Of a stretch of 64,000 bases of DNA, positions 40,087-51,100 are shown piece by piece. The stretch comes from Epithemia pelagica (lineage: Eukaryota; Bacillariophyta; Bacillariophyceae; Surirellales; Surirellaceae). The notes beneath the pieces are model-generated. The model was not told the origin of the DNA. It made no database searches and saw nothing but the letters and a program-made list of their open reading frames with translations. How positions within the stretch are numbered: the first letter of the stretch is position 1; each line of letters opens with the position of its first letter. The DNA lies in NCBI GenBank assembly GCA_946965045.2, contig OX337233.1:186001-250000 (forward strand), written 5' to 3'. Made by a program: the position numbers and the translations under genes.

Positions 40087-41739
40087 ATGGCAGAGTATTT
40101 GGGACACTGCTGGCAATCCATGGATTTGTGCATGCTGGCTTCAAATCGGGCACTCCGTGTCGGTCGACGGTTTACCATTCCTCGAACCATTTCACTTCAC
40201 CACACGCCACGGTTGACCTTTCCAGCAGCCCTTGGATTGATCCAGTCAATTCAAGGTGATGGTGCAACGGCAGAGAACATTGACAGCACCAGTGCTTCCA
40301 GGGCTTCTATACCATCAACCGCTCTTGCATCTAGACCACAAAGCAATGTCCATTGGACTCGTTTGTCGTTGAGTCATCTGGACATTAGGGAGGACGGAGC
40401 CAAAGCCATTGCGGACCTGTTACAAAACAGTCATCAATGGAAAATTTTGGATCTAGCACATACGCCTCTTGATGATACTGGGATCAAGGCGCTGGTTGAG
40501 GGTATGAAGAGCAATCGTGATTGGCGTTGTATCAATTTATCCCATACCAAAATTGGCCAACGGGGAGCACGGTACCTCCGTTATTTTTTGGACGGTAACA
40601 CCACATGGTCCTGGTTCTGGATCTCCAACTTGGACATCAACGATCAAGCACTTCGGAGGTTGTTTCTTTCCATTGATGATCGTCCGTGGCATACCATTCA
40701 TGTCGGAACAAATCAAGCAAATGCTCTTTCTTCCTCTATTCATCGACCCAACGTTCCGTTGTTAACAACCGGTCGTTATCAGGCCACGAGCAACGAAATA
40801 ACTCAAGAATGCAGTCTCATTACCAAGTCCAAAAGTGATTCGCTGTTGGGAGAAAATTTCAATTTACTTGGGCTGATTATTGCGCGAATAAGTGAAGACG
40901 TGGAATGTTTGGATACATCTCTTGATCTTACCTTTCTAATTGGGCATGCTCTGATTTCCAAGTTAGATTCGATGCAGTCATGGAGCTTTGTCGAACTCGG
41001 CGAACGACTTTTGGAAGTATCAGCGGTACTTGCAAAAATCAATAAGATACGACTTAAGATGGCAGGAACAGAGGCACTGAAACAGTTGTCTGAACATCAC
41101 AAAGAGAAACTTCAAGAAATTTTGAGACTTGGAATCGAGATGGCAAAGATGATGCTTGGCAAGCTTCCTTCTGAAAACCAGAAACCGGAACACGACATTT
41201 TCATTTCTTTTGCTGGGGAAGTTTGGAAAGAACGTGAGTTTGACTATGTAACCAGGTTGGAGCATGAGTTGCAAAACGCGGCTGGTGGCGGCAACGCACT
41301 CAATATTTTTGTGGCAGAGAAGACCATGAAGCCCGGACAACAGCCAGATCCGGAAGTGACCATGTTGACGCATGTACTAACAGCACGAGTGGTTGTGTGT
41401 GTGACGACTACACATTATGTCCAAAAGAAATGGCCGATTGCTGAACTTCTCTGTGCATTAGCTCGGAATGAGATGGCTTGCCCACATTCGATGCTCAGTC
41501 CAGTGGTAGTGGACGCCTTCCCTGGATGCCAATGGGTTCTTCCACCTTGTCGCTCTACAATGAGTGCGTCGACACCGGCAATTTGTACTCGGGATGCGAG
41601 CGAATGGATCAATGATTTCATTGGTTTGTTTCCAACTAAGCTACCGCCCATACATAGGTGTACCATTGATGGCGAAAATGTCTATGGTAAGTGTTTCCGG
41701 AAAAGTACCGGTAGGAAAAATTCATGTGTGACTTTTTGA
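40087..41739 (+). CDS. LRR-TIR protein (putative immune or NADase-type receptor)
   Basis: 550 residues from ATG 40087; the frame is open from 40024 without another ATG. LRRs span about residues 88-200 (VHWTRLSLSHLDI, HQWKILDLAHTPL, RDWRCINLSHTKI). A helical linker (about 235-365) follows, then a TIR domain from residue 369: HDIFISFAGEVW (box 1), FVAEKTMKPGQ (BB-loop region), RVVVCVTTTHYV, and KKWPIAEL with Glu453. In plant and SARM1 TIR domains the glutamate at this position is the NAD-cleaving residue, so catalytic activity is possible. There is no NB-ARC or NACHT ATPase. The last 17 residues after NVYG look non-homologous, and a strong GTAAGT donor lies at 41687, so the true gene probably splices onward to 41795-41991. 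Confidence 0.8.
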   Translation: MAEYLGHCWQSMDLCMLASNRALRVGRRFTIPRTISLHHTPRLTFPAALGLIQSIQGDGATAENIDSTSASRASIPSTALASRPQSNVHWTRLSLSHLDIREDGAKAIADLLQNSHQWKILDLAHTPLDDTGIKALVEGMKSNRDWRCINLSHTKIGQRGARYLRYFLDGNTTWSWFWISNLDINDQALRRLFLSIDDRPWHTIHVGTNQANALSSSIHRPNVPLLTTGRYQATSNEITQECSLITKSKSDSLLGENFNLLGLIIARISEDVECLDTSLDLTFLIGHALISKLDSMQSWSFVELGERLLEVSAVLAKINKIRLKMAGTEALKQLSEHHKEKLQEILRLGIEMAKMMLGKLPSENQKPEHDIFISFAGEVWKEREFDYVTRLEHELQNAAGGGNALNIFVAEKTMKPGQQPDPEVTMLTHVLTARVVVCVTTTHYVQKKWPIAELLCALARNEMACPHSMLSPVVVDAFPGCQWVLPPCRSTMSASTPAICTRDASEWINDFIGLFPTKLPPIHRCTIDGENVYGKCFRKSTGRKNSCVTF

Positions 41740-41794
41740 ACTGGACCTAAGCGGTTGCCTGGTTGTTGTTGCTATGTGGACTTGAACGGAACAG
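41687..41794 (+). other. Candidate intron of the LRR-TIR gene
   Basis: Opens with GTAAGT (41687-41692) and can end at ACAG (41791-41794), 108 bases. This choice joins NVY to DSRYKQLVGHMEEV in frame. A shorter alternative ending CCTAAG at 41751 changes the frame and leaves WLLLLCGL. Neither is proven; a simple indel in place of an intron is also possible. Confidence 0.35.
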
Positions 41795-41991
41795 ATTCCA
41801 GATACAAACAGTTGGTTGGTCACATGGAAGAGGTCGCAAAAGAGGTGATCTCTTGTTTAAAAATCCATCAGGAACGCGCCCTCGCCCTGTCAAATAGACG
41901 AGAGCGCCGGTGCAACGAAGATGATACTACCTCGCACCAAGATCCTTCGCCTAGGGAGAGGAAACGACGCAAACCTTCCAATAATGACTGA
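41795..41991 (+). CDS. Probable 3' exon of the LRR-TIR gene
   Basis: The frame (SRYKQLVGHMEEVAKEVISC, then RRERRCNEDD and RERKRRKPSNND) is open from 41755 to the stop at 41991. The helical segment with YKQL and HMEEVAKEVI resembles the last helix of TIR domains. The basic tail RERKRRK is a possible nuclear signal. It has no good start of its own, which favours an exon over a separate gene. Confidence 0.45.
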
Positions 41992-42060
41992 CCATTTGGT
42001 ATTCATGCAATAACAGTAACCAAGGCTTTGTCATTTGTCATGCTTTGTATAATAAATTAG

Positions 42061-42200
42061 CGTCTACTCCTAGGAGTAGGTAGGAAACTCACGCCACATA
42101 GCCAAAAGGTAGCACGGGTAGAGCAGAGACCACCATCGTGGGAAATCCCGCGCCATCCGGGACCCGCACGTTCGAATCTCTCAAAGAAAACAGAAGGCAG
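42061..42200 (+). other. tRNA-like or SINE-like sequence
   Basis: TAGCACGGGTAGAGCA (42109-42124) resembles a tRNA D-arm and A-box, and CGTTCGAATCTC (42170-42181) contains the B-box core GTTCGAATC. The T-stem arms (GCACG and CTCTC) do not pair and no acceptor stem closes, so it is not a functional tRNA. It may be a worn tRNA-derived SINE or a coincidence. Confidence 0.25.
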
Positions 42201-44262
42201 AGATCATCAAAGATACGATAGCGCTCGCTGGGGATTCGTTCCCCAAACGCACAAAAATGGCCATGGAGGTGGCCGCTGTCTGGAGCCGTCGCTCCAATCG
42301 TCGAGAATCAAGCGATCCAGTACAATTTTCAACGGAAACGATGACCCGTTCTTCTCAAGAGGATGAGGATGAGGAAAGTGGAACAGGATCAACACTCTGC
42401 TGTGCTTGTGATTGTGTCCTTGTAGTGACACATGTCGGACAGCAAAATCCTCCTCCACCACCAAGTGGACCTTTTCGAGACAACCAGAAGGAGGAACCAA
42501 TAATGACAACGACAAGAACAACAGGTCAGGGACTGGCGATGGATCCTTTTTACGGGTGCTACGTTTGTCGTCTCCATTGGCAACAACAAGATTTCCATCA
42601 ACAGGAAAAGTAGACCAGATGATTCGTCGCTTGGATCCATCTGTTTCCCTGCCTGCTTGCTTGGCACGCAACCATTCCGATGCGAGGGGATGAGGACGGA
42701 AATCAAGAAGGGGGCGGCAACCGTTTCCTCCAAATGTCGTTGTCATTTTGGGAATTCCGGTCGACTTGGTCGGATCGTAACCCACGCTGGTTGTACAAGG
42801 CATGAGAGTTTCCTCCAGTTCCTGTCCAGGTATATTTGATAGGCTGGGACGACCACAGAAAAGCGATACATTACAGCATAGGTCGAAGCGACCCACACGC
42901 CACCCGATCAGTGTGATAAGCGAGCCAGACGGTCGGGCGATTTCACGATAAACAAGAAACAGATACACGAATTGCGCCATTCCGACTGCGACGAGCAAAA
43001 CCATTCGACCACAACCGCCTCGGGCGACTCGTGTTCCAACACGACCATCCATTTATACGGTGTGGGTGGCAAGGCTTCCATGATGGCCAAGACGTGACCG
43101 GCGGCGTTCGTTGTCGTGGTTGTGTTGTTGGTGCTGCTGCTCAGTTCGGTACGAGGCACAGACGATGTAGTGGTCGAGGTCCAACACTGGACAGTGTTGT
43201 TGTCGTGCAACAAGGTTTCGGCGGATCTGGCATTGAGGGGCACGACATCGCGATGAGGAGGAGCTTGTTTCCAGGCATGATCGATCGAACGAGCAATGCT
43301 GCGACAGGAAATAGTAATGGTGGAGGTTTACTGACTCGTCGTCGTCAATGGCACGAAAGTGCCCACAAAGTCCAACTTCCAAGACGGAGTTCAACACAGT
43401 TGGTTCCACGACAATGATACCATCAGTTTCGTTCAATTGGAGGAAGAATAATGAGGGTCTTCTTCTTTGTCGCTGCGTTGGTAGTTCGGGAGGTTGTGGT
43501 GTGTCAACGATAAGGCTCGATTCCTTGTTGTCGTGCTGGTCCATTGCGACAACTGGCAATTGGTGGGTTCCTCTTGGACTTGTTCTGGAGGGACTTCACT
43601 GTCCCTGTTGCATCTGTCCTCCTGACGAGACGAAATTCCATTCGCAGGAGACAACGTGGGCTGTTCGATCGTAGCCAAGAGGGTCTTGCAAAAAGTGTTG
43701 CGGTATGCGTCTCTGGACGTAGGGTTCCGCCGTTCTACCATGGGAGCAGGAAACTTAATGGTTAAGAATCGAACACATTCGGTCGCATGGTGACTGCTCC
43801 AAAAGGGACACAGTTCATGGTCATCGTGTCGGGATTGGACATGACACGGTCCTCCGTCCTTACTTCCATCCAAAAGTTGAACCATCAGAAGCGGACCACA
43901 TCTGGTCCAACATTTTTTTGCCTTGTCGTGCTTCTGCACCTTATCCTCTCATCATCGGACCTTTGGATCCACCCGTTTCATCCTTTTGTCGGATTCATCA
44001 AACTCGAGACAATAAACCAAAGCCAAATCGAGAACTTTTTTGGAATGCACCACAGTCGGTTCTTGCCCTAGCTACCACAGCTACCAATCCATGGACGACG
44101 ACTTTGTGTCGTGTAAAGTGCCATGATGCCACAACAAGGACAAAAAATTTGGTCGTTCCTTCCCCGCCTTAGACAACAAACTTTCTACTTTTGAAACCAC
44201 TAACTAGGTTCTAGGATTGCAATCGAACATAGAAAACAAGTCAATGACTTATAACAAAACGT
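42201..44262. other. No intact gene; decayed repeated segments
   Basis: 42500-42640 is a diverged relative of 53700-53830 (CYVCRLHWQQ against CYICQWVM, then DDSSLG against DESSLG on the plus strand). 42960-43300 repeats 59055-59400 and, more weakly, 30480-30830. 43790-44070 keeps the QKRTTSGPTF and IHPFHPFVGFI trace shared with 33430-33600. 44100-44262 is the common Kelch 3' flank also seen at 6235-6471, 56544-56780 and 59880-60148. Confidence 0.45.
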
Positions 44263-45465
44263 CTAGGTTTCATCCGTCCCTTCATCATAACGGTGAGTAT
44301 CGGACCTTGAACGTTTACAAGCTAATGTCGATGTGAAGAAGGGTGAGATATCATCATCTCGGATACCCACACCTTCAAGAGAATGATACCATCCGTTGGG
44401 CTGCTGCTCACAGAGTCGGCGAAAACACCACGAATTCCTATCCAGTAGTGGTAATGTCGCACAGGAAGGATTGCGGAGTCCACCAATCACGGCAACTTGA
44501 TTGGCAACAGTCACCATAGTACAGTCCTCGCGGTGATTTACGAGTGGTGGGAGATTCCAAACGCGGTCGTGGTGCGTATCCAAGACTTCGACGGTTTGAC
44601 GGCTTCCTCCGCCCACAATAAGACAGGATCCCACGGCTACCATTGCAAAATAAGCTCGAGGGATGGGAAGCACCAAATCAGAATGAGTGATCCAACTGGA
44701 CGAGAAGGAAATGACTGTAGACAAAGAGTCGTCTTTTCTCTCCTCTGCAAAGTTCAAATACTCCACCGAGTCAAGTTGGCCGTTCTCGTTACGGCCTCCA
44801 ACGACAAAGATGCGGTGGCCAATAATGGCACTGGCACACCATTGTCGTGGAGCAGTCATTGATGGTCCCGCAATGACAGCGTCATTGCTGGTATCGATAA
44901 TATCCACCGACGACAAAGAACGATCGTTGTAGCCACCTATTATAACGATGTATCGGTTGTGAACTGGAACAGCACTACATCCTCTTCGTTCTGTTGATAA
45001 TCGACATGTCAATGTCGTCCAAGGGCTCTCCTGTGTGGTGCTGGATGTCGAAGATGATCGCAGCAAATCCTTTACGTCAATTCTTTCGATACAATCTAAA
45101 TATAATCTTCCATTGTATCCTCCTATCACATAGACGCCTCCGTTGCACCCAACAGCGGCATGTCCTCGACGACTCTTGTTCATTGATGGCCCTTCTCGCC
45201 ACTGTTTGTTTGGGTTTGCCAAGTTCAATACAAGAACGGAATTGGTGACAAATTTGCCTTGTTGACGTCCTCCCATCACGACGACCGTTTGTCTCTTCGG
45301 GTTGTTGTCGTTGCCGTCCGTATCGGGATGATCTAGTACAACCGTAGCATGACGATAACGCCATCCACCCGCAAGAGGAGGCCAGTCATTTTGATTCCAC
45401 TCAGCTGTCTCTTCCAAAAGGACAAGGCCCGACTGCCATGCTTGTTCTTTCAATGTCATGGGCAT
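44263..45465 (-). CDS. Kelch-repeat protein, intact
   Basis: 400 residues from ATG 45465 (MPMTLKEQAWQSG); a second ATG two codons later is possible. The blades are VVVMGGRQ, VYVIGGYN, YIVIIGGYN, IFVVGGRN, CLIVGGGS and VAVIGGLR. The linker before blade 5 is the short FAEERKDDSLSTV form shared with the 46812 and 51971 copies. The C-terminal region is GWYHSLEGVGIRDDDISPF plus KRSRSDTHRYDEG. It is predicted to be a stand-alone six-bladed propeller with no partner domain. The type-B flank (45470-45665) lies upstream with CACGTG 126 bases before the start. Confidence 0.9.
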   Translation of the reverse strand: MPMTLKEQAWQSGLVLLEETAEWNQNDWPPLAGGWRYRHATVVLDHPDTDGNDNNPKRQTVVVMGGRQQGKFVTNSVLVLNLANPNKQWREGPSMNKSRRGHAAVGCNGGVYVIGGYNGRLYLDCIERIDVKDLLRSSSTSSTTQESPWTTLTCRLSTERRGCSAVPVHNRYIVIIGGYNDRSLSSVDIIDTSNDAVIAGPSMTAPRQWCASAIIGHRIFVVGGRNENGQLDSVEYLNFAEERKDDSLSTVISFSSSWITHSDLVLPIPRAYFAMVAVGSCLIVGGGSRQTVEVLDTHHDRVWNLPPLVNHREDCTMVTVANQVAVIGGLRNPSCATLPLLDRNSWCFRRLCEQQPNGWYHSLEGVGIRDDDISPFFTSTLACKRSRSDTHRYDEGTDET

Positions 45466-45469
45466 GCTT

Positions 45470-45665
45470 CCAAACGTTTTGACTGCAGAATTTATGTGGA
45501 TCACAGAAGAGTGCTTTTGCGGCTGTTGTGAGTTGTTTTGGTATTACATGGATCGATGGATGGAAGCGAGAGGACTCTTACAGTACAATACACGTGGAAG
45601 CTTTGGAGCCCAGAGAGCGTCTGTCGTACGTACGATATCGCACATAGACTTCATGACAGGACCAC
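45470..45665 (-). promoter_or_regulatory. Type-B Kelch 5' flank
   Basis: CACGTG at 45591-45596 and CGTACGTACG at 45625-45634, followed by ATATCGCACATAGACTTCAT, in the same order as at 7790-7855. About 30 bases longer than the 7705 and 58000 versions between the ATG and CACGTG. Confidence 0.45.
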
Positions 45666-45716
45666 AGCAAGCACAGCGTATCTTTCCCCAAAAGATGCGC
45701 GTCTGTTCCTAAAACC

Positions 45717-46737
45717 AAACGATGGACAACATCCACAAGAACAAGGCGTCGAAGCATCCTCATGTCAAAACGATCCACAGCCTTTTATAGAGCCAAACCA
45801 GATGAGGACCCCACTGTCACGACAACAAAAAAAGAAACCAGCCTTCGGAATGAACAAGGCCAATTGTGGACGGGTGCATCTGCGGATGGGTCAGGAATGT
45901 ACAGGATTGGAACAAGCCTCGAGTGTGGTCAACAGTCACTCAGCTGTGGTAGAACAACGAGTGGTACAACAACCACCACCAGTCAAGCTTTTCCCTGGCT
46001 TCATCAAGCAACCATGATGACTAGCATGATGACGACGACTGCAGCCCTGCCTCAAGACAATAGCAGCAGGACCTTGAAGACAAAACGACAAAGTCTCAAC
46101 CACCCAAACCACAACAACTGGCAACCGGCAACATCCACACCACCACTCTGACACTCGCAAGTGGCACTGGTGCAGATGTCCGATTCTTGGTTGTTGTTGA
46201 ATTCCACTCGCTCGGGGACATAGTGGTTGTTGAGGCAGTCCCACACACAACGTTTCCCAGATGTTTACTTACCCACAACCCTTTTTGCCATTAACGTCCG
46301 AACCATTGACCCCTGTTCAGACCACCACTTTCTCAAGGCAAGAGAACAATCAACCGTAGCCAGAGCAAATGCTCACCGTCATTGAGGCTTGGTTAGATCA
46401 AGGTAGCTCCGAGCATAGCGCGCCTCTGTCTGTCTCCACAGTCACCAGAGTGTCTCCCTGTTATGTGGACACGGAGACGATGCATTCCAAGGATGGAAAC
46501 GGGTGGTGCGAGGGAGTATTACTTGCCACGGAGAAATACCGCAGGGACTGCCAAAGGACTCAACAATACGACAAAAATAGCACTCAACACAGCGCAAAAC
46601 TCTGCATAATCCATGACATTGTTTTGTCGTTTTGGAACAGTCGCGTTCTCCTAGACATGCCGTATAGCATCATTAATGATTTCATTTCTACTACAGGGAT
46701 TCACATCATAATTCCACAGGTAGCAGACAATAAATAA
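45717..46737. repeat. Duplicated block matching 7939-9047
   Basis: Nearly identical to 7939-9047 except for about 80 bases missing near 45765 and scattered substitutions. It contains the twin (46369-46737) of the 125-codon ORF at 8670. After 46737 it passes directly into the 3' flank of the next Kelch copy, whereas the 9-kb version continues into another block. Confidence 0.8.
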
Positions 46738-46811
46738 ATATGTTTGAGATCAAAATGATTATTTGATAATTTCACCATTGTAGGTGACATTAATGCAACG
46801 TGATGCCCACT

Positions 46812-48026
46812 TCAAGTTTCATCCTTGCCTTCATCACCATGGCGTGTATCGGGCCTTGCTCGTTTATTAGCTGATGTTGAGGTGGAGAAGGGTGAAATAT
46901 GAACATGTCGGAAATCCATTCCATCCCGGAACTGGCACCATGCGTTAAGCTGCTGATCACGGAGACGACGAAAACACCACGTATTCTTGTCCATTAATGG
47001 GAATGTCGCACAGGAAGGATTGCACCATCCACCAATGACGGCAACTCGATTGGCAACAGCCACCATACTGCAGCCACTGCGGTAATCCACGAATGGTGGA
47101 AGATTCCACACGCGGTTGTGGTGCGTATCCAAGACTTCCACAGTTGAGGTGTGTTCTCCCGCCACCACCAGACAAGATCCCACGGCTACCATTGCGCAAT
47201 AAGCTCGACGGCTGGAAAGCACCAATTCAGAGTGAGTGGTCCAAGCCGACAAGAAGGAAATGACTGTCGTCAAAGAGTCGTCTCTTCTCTCCTCTGCAAA
47301 GTCCAAATACTCCACCGAGTCAAGATTATCGTCCTCGTTTTGGCCTCCAACGACAAAGATGCGGTGTCCAATAACCGCACCGGTACACCCTTGTCGTGGA
47401 ACAGTCATGTTTGGTCCCGCAACGAGAGTGTGGTTGTTTGTATCTATAATTTCCACCGACGACAAATAATGATCGTTGTTGCCACCCATTACGACGATGC
47501 ATCGGTTGTTAACCGCAAGAGCACAACATCCACGTCGGCCTGTTGATAAACGACAGTTTTATGTCGTCCAATGGCTCTCATGTGTGCTGCTTGGTGTTAA
47601 GGATGCCTTCAGCAAATCACTGACATCGATTCGTTCCATGCAATCTAAATATGCTCGATTGTATCCTCTCATCATGTATCCTCCCATCACGTAGACCCCT
47701 CCATTGCACACAACCGCGGCATGTCCAGAACGTACCTTGTTTATGGATGGCCCTTCTCGCCACTGATTGTTTGATTCTGCTAAATTTAATACAAAAACGG
47801 AACTGACATCATTTTGGCCTTGTTGCCATCCACCCAACACGATGACCGTTTGTCGCCTGTTGTTGTTGTTGTCGTCGTTCTTATCGGGATGATGGAGTAC
47901 AACCGTAGCATGAAGCGAACGCCATCCACCCTCGAGGTGAGGCCAGTTGTTTTCATTCCATTCTGCTGTCTCGTCCGAAAGGACAAGACCCGACTGCCAT
48001 GCTTGTTCTTTCAGTGTTGTGGTCAT
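46812..48026 (-). pseudogene. Kelch-repeat gene with premature stop
   Basis: The start is ATG 48026 (MTTTLKEQAWQSG). Blades 1-2 (VIVLGGWQ, VYVMGGYM) precede an in-frame TAA at 47561-47559 (codon 156), where other copies read TTG in the context WTTL. The frame then continues open through blades 3-6 (IVVMGGNN, IFVVGGQN, CLVVAGEH, VAVIGGWC) to the stop at 46812. The C-terminal region is a third type (WCQFRDGMDFRHVHISPF). The intact remainder suggests the stop is recent. The type-A flank lies upstream. Confidence 0.85.
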
Positions 48027-48035
48027 GGTTGCAAA

Positions 48036-48142
48036 TGTTTCAACTGCAGAAATTATGGGGACCGAGACACTGTCTTATAAGAGGCACGTAGGTTTGCTCT
48101 GTTGTGATTTTGATGGGTGCGGACTGGAAGCACGACTGACTG
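48036..48142 (-). promoter_or_regulatory. Type-A Kelch 5' flank
   Basis: Contains GAGACACTGTCTTATAAGAG, GGCACGTAGGTTTGCTCT and GGTGCGGACTGGAAGCACGA, as upstream of the other type-A copies. Confidence 0.5.
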
Positions 48143-48149
48143 CACGAAA

Positions 48150-51100
48150 TGGATGGACCAAAGAGGGGTAGGAGCTTTCGTCACGAGACATCAAATCGTG
48201 ACAATATCCACGTAGTGAAAAAGATCACGTTTGGAGCTCCATGAAAGGTTTTGGATATCGAAATAAACCTCATGGCGAGACAGATGGTTCCTATCCATTT
48301 CTCTGTCTCCTTGTGTTGCATCCATAGGTTCTCCGTGGGCGCTCATGACTAGAGGATTTTTTTGCAATCCAAGTCTCTGCTTTCGATAACCACGACTACT
48401 CTTCTTACAGAAGGACCCACGGGATGATGATGTACACTTACAAGAAACAAGAGATTTCTCGTACCCATAATTACGTAACTTTCCTCATGTTGAAGACGAA
48501 TGCGGTAAATCAGACGAGGATTCGCTCCCAGTTCTTGTTGCTCATCTATTAGCGCTAGGCTGTTTTTGGGAAGACGACCAACTGCTGGGACCACTTGGTC
48601 GGTCGAGAGAGACTCATCACAACCAATGATTGCGCACGGGCACTGTGGGGTCGTTGGGCAGACCATCTCGAGGGAGTTTGGTGGGTAAAGAATGACCGAT
48701 TTTCAACGTTTCTGCATCCTCGGTGCTGCCGCTGCTACACTCATTACTGTACTGCACTGATTGTGCACATGTTCGTCATTCCGTCGTCTCTAGTTTCCGC
48801 CATTGTTCGAGCTTTGCCAAACGCCCTTGGGAACCATCAGTATACCGATTGGGCATGTGCTCCTCCGTCCTCCCCTCGACTCGCACCACAAGAATGGTAG
48901 AATGCTCATTGCCGGCAACCAAGGCTTGTTTCCAATCCCCTCTAGTAGCAGAATAACAATTTGTTGGTGGGTCCCAACAAGAAAAGGTCGACATTGGGAA
49001 TTGAGTGGATCATTTCTGGTGGCGACAAGAAGAGTCCCTTTAGTGCCGAACAAGAAGAAAGTTATAGCTGCAGGCCATGAAGCGTCAACGGAGAATGCCC
49101 GTAACAGCCATGAAGGTCGTGTGGATTCGTGTCAGATCTTTTGTGGTTGTTGCGGATGTCACTTGCAATGGGTGGTGGAGTACAGTATGGTCGGGTTTTG
49201 TTTGGCATTTCCATACATCCCAATCACAATGCCATGGAATACCCAACAATGCAATGAAGGCTTCACAGTCTGTCTGGTTGTTGGTTCCCATCAACGAATA
49301 CCCAGTCGACCGAGAAGCAACGACACTGCGCACAGGCCGTGGATGGAGACCTGGGCAGTGATGCGAGTCGTCTGGGAAGGAACTTGGTTCGACCGAGCTG
49401 TTGTTGTTTCGTCGACCGAGCTGTTGTTGTTGGCACTGCTCTTGTTGTTCCATCCTGCTACTTCTTCTGCTGCTGGTCGATGGTCATGACGGGTACCGGT
49501 CGTTGTCATGGTACTGGCTCAGGTCAGTTTCGTCATCCTGCAATTTTTGCCATGGGTCGTGGTGTCTCTCGCGAAGAACCCCAGTAATACAACGGATCAA
49601 AAGGCCAAGGCCACTTGCTGCTGACATGGCATGGTACGGTGTTTGTAAACTGTTGACCTTGGCAACCTGGCTAGGCGTCTTTTACAAAAAGCACCGGCAG
49701 GTTATGCAATGCATGTTATGGGTCCATCTGTTGCGTGTGGTTGGAGGTTCCCCAAGGAATACCTGCCATGAGTTTAGACTGCCAATTGGGATGATCATTC
49801 TTTGGCCGCCATGGCCGTGGATCGAACGCCGTTGCCGTTGGGATGATACCGTAGATGCTAGATGCCTTGTTTCCCATTGAGTGTAGCAGTAGATTCTAAT
49901 AGAGTGGTCGTCTTTTGGCGACGACATCAATCGATATTTTAGAGTGAAAGGGCTCGTCTCGGTCGGCGCGCCTGCGAGCCATTCCTGTCCTCATTCCGCG
50001 ACCAAGATTTGGAAGGGACTCAGACTTTGGGGGAGGGGGACTCCACATCACAGTTTGGGGGAAGATCTATTATAACGACAAAAAAAAGGGAATAGTCTAT
50101 TCTTCCAGCTGCCGCACGCGCGCCGCTACTGAAACGACAAAAAAAGATCAGCACGGCCATTCTTGTGTCCTCCTCCACTGGACTTCAACAGTGGAGGACC
50201 AAAGTGTTATACTCATGTATGCACTACAAGTGCTGTCATTTAGAATCCAGATGTTTGCCGTTTGTTTGCTCGCATGGACAATCCAGCAAGCCATACTTGG
50301 ACACGAGGTGGTGGGTGGGGATACCGCAGCACTGCCATGGTCTTTTTTTCCTTCCTCCGTGATAGTGCCATGGGAAAGTGGCTATACTTTGTACTCTGCA
50401 AACTGCTATTGTGGATCTCCATGGACCGATCTGACGACGGTGTGAAGACATGTCTCTCTTTTGGCGTTGGACTTGTATGTGGGAAGTGCTCCTACAGCCC
50501 AGTGTCGCCGCAACAGCGCAAGCCAGGAAAGAAACCACGATGGAATCCCATAGCAAAAGTACAACAACCAAACCGCATTTGTCGTTGTCACACTGGACGA
50601 AAAAAGAACACCATACTACAAGACCACGCAAATCTCTTTGTGTTGTGGCACCGCATGGCAGTCTGGTCGACAATTATATGTGGACTCTTTCTCGACATGA
50701 CACCATAAGGACCTGTGCTGAATCGATAACAAAGTCGCCCCATTGGAAGTACATAAAAATGTGGAGGCTCGAAAAAAGTACGGAGCTTTACAGCAACTGG
50801 TATAAAACTTATGACGACAGCTCTGAATGGAAACGTCGTATGTTTGCAACGAATGCTCAAAGTCGGACCACCGTGACGAGGAGTGCAGTACTACGGATTG
50901 AAGGATGGACCCTTATTCAACTCCTCCCGATGCGTCCGATTGGAGTAGTGGAGAACTGGTTATGGAAAGGATCGCATCGCCCTTTCAAGTCTAATACGTA
51001 CGAAGATTCAAGCTTGGTGTTGGTGCGGAACGACAAGGCAGCAACACCAATTAGAATCCAACGAAGAAGAAGAAAAACAACAACAACAACAACCACAAAT

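Noticed and set aside
42207-43052. 281-codon minus-strand open frame with a hydrophobic stretch near its start
   Set aside because: Its 5' part lies in a segment repeated at 30.5 and 59.1 kb, where other frames are open. No domain or conserved frame supports it.
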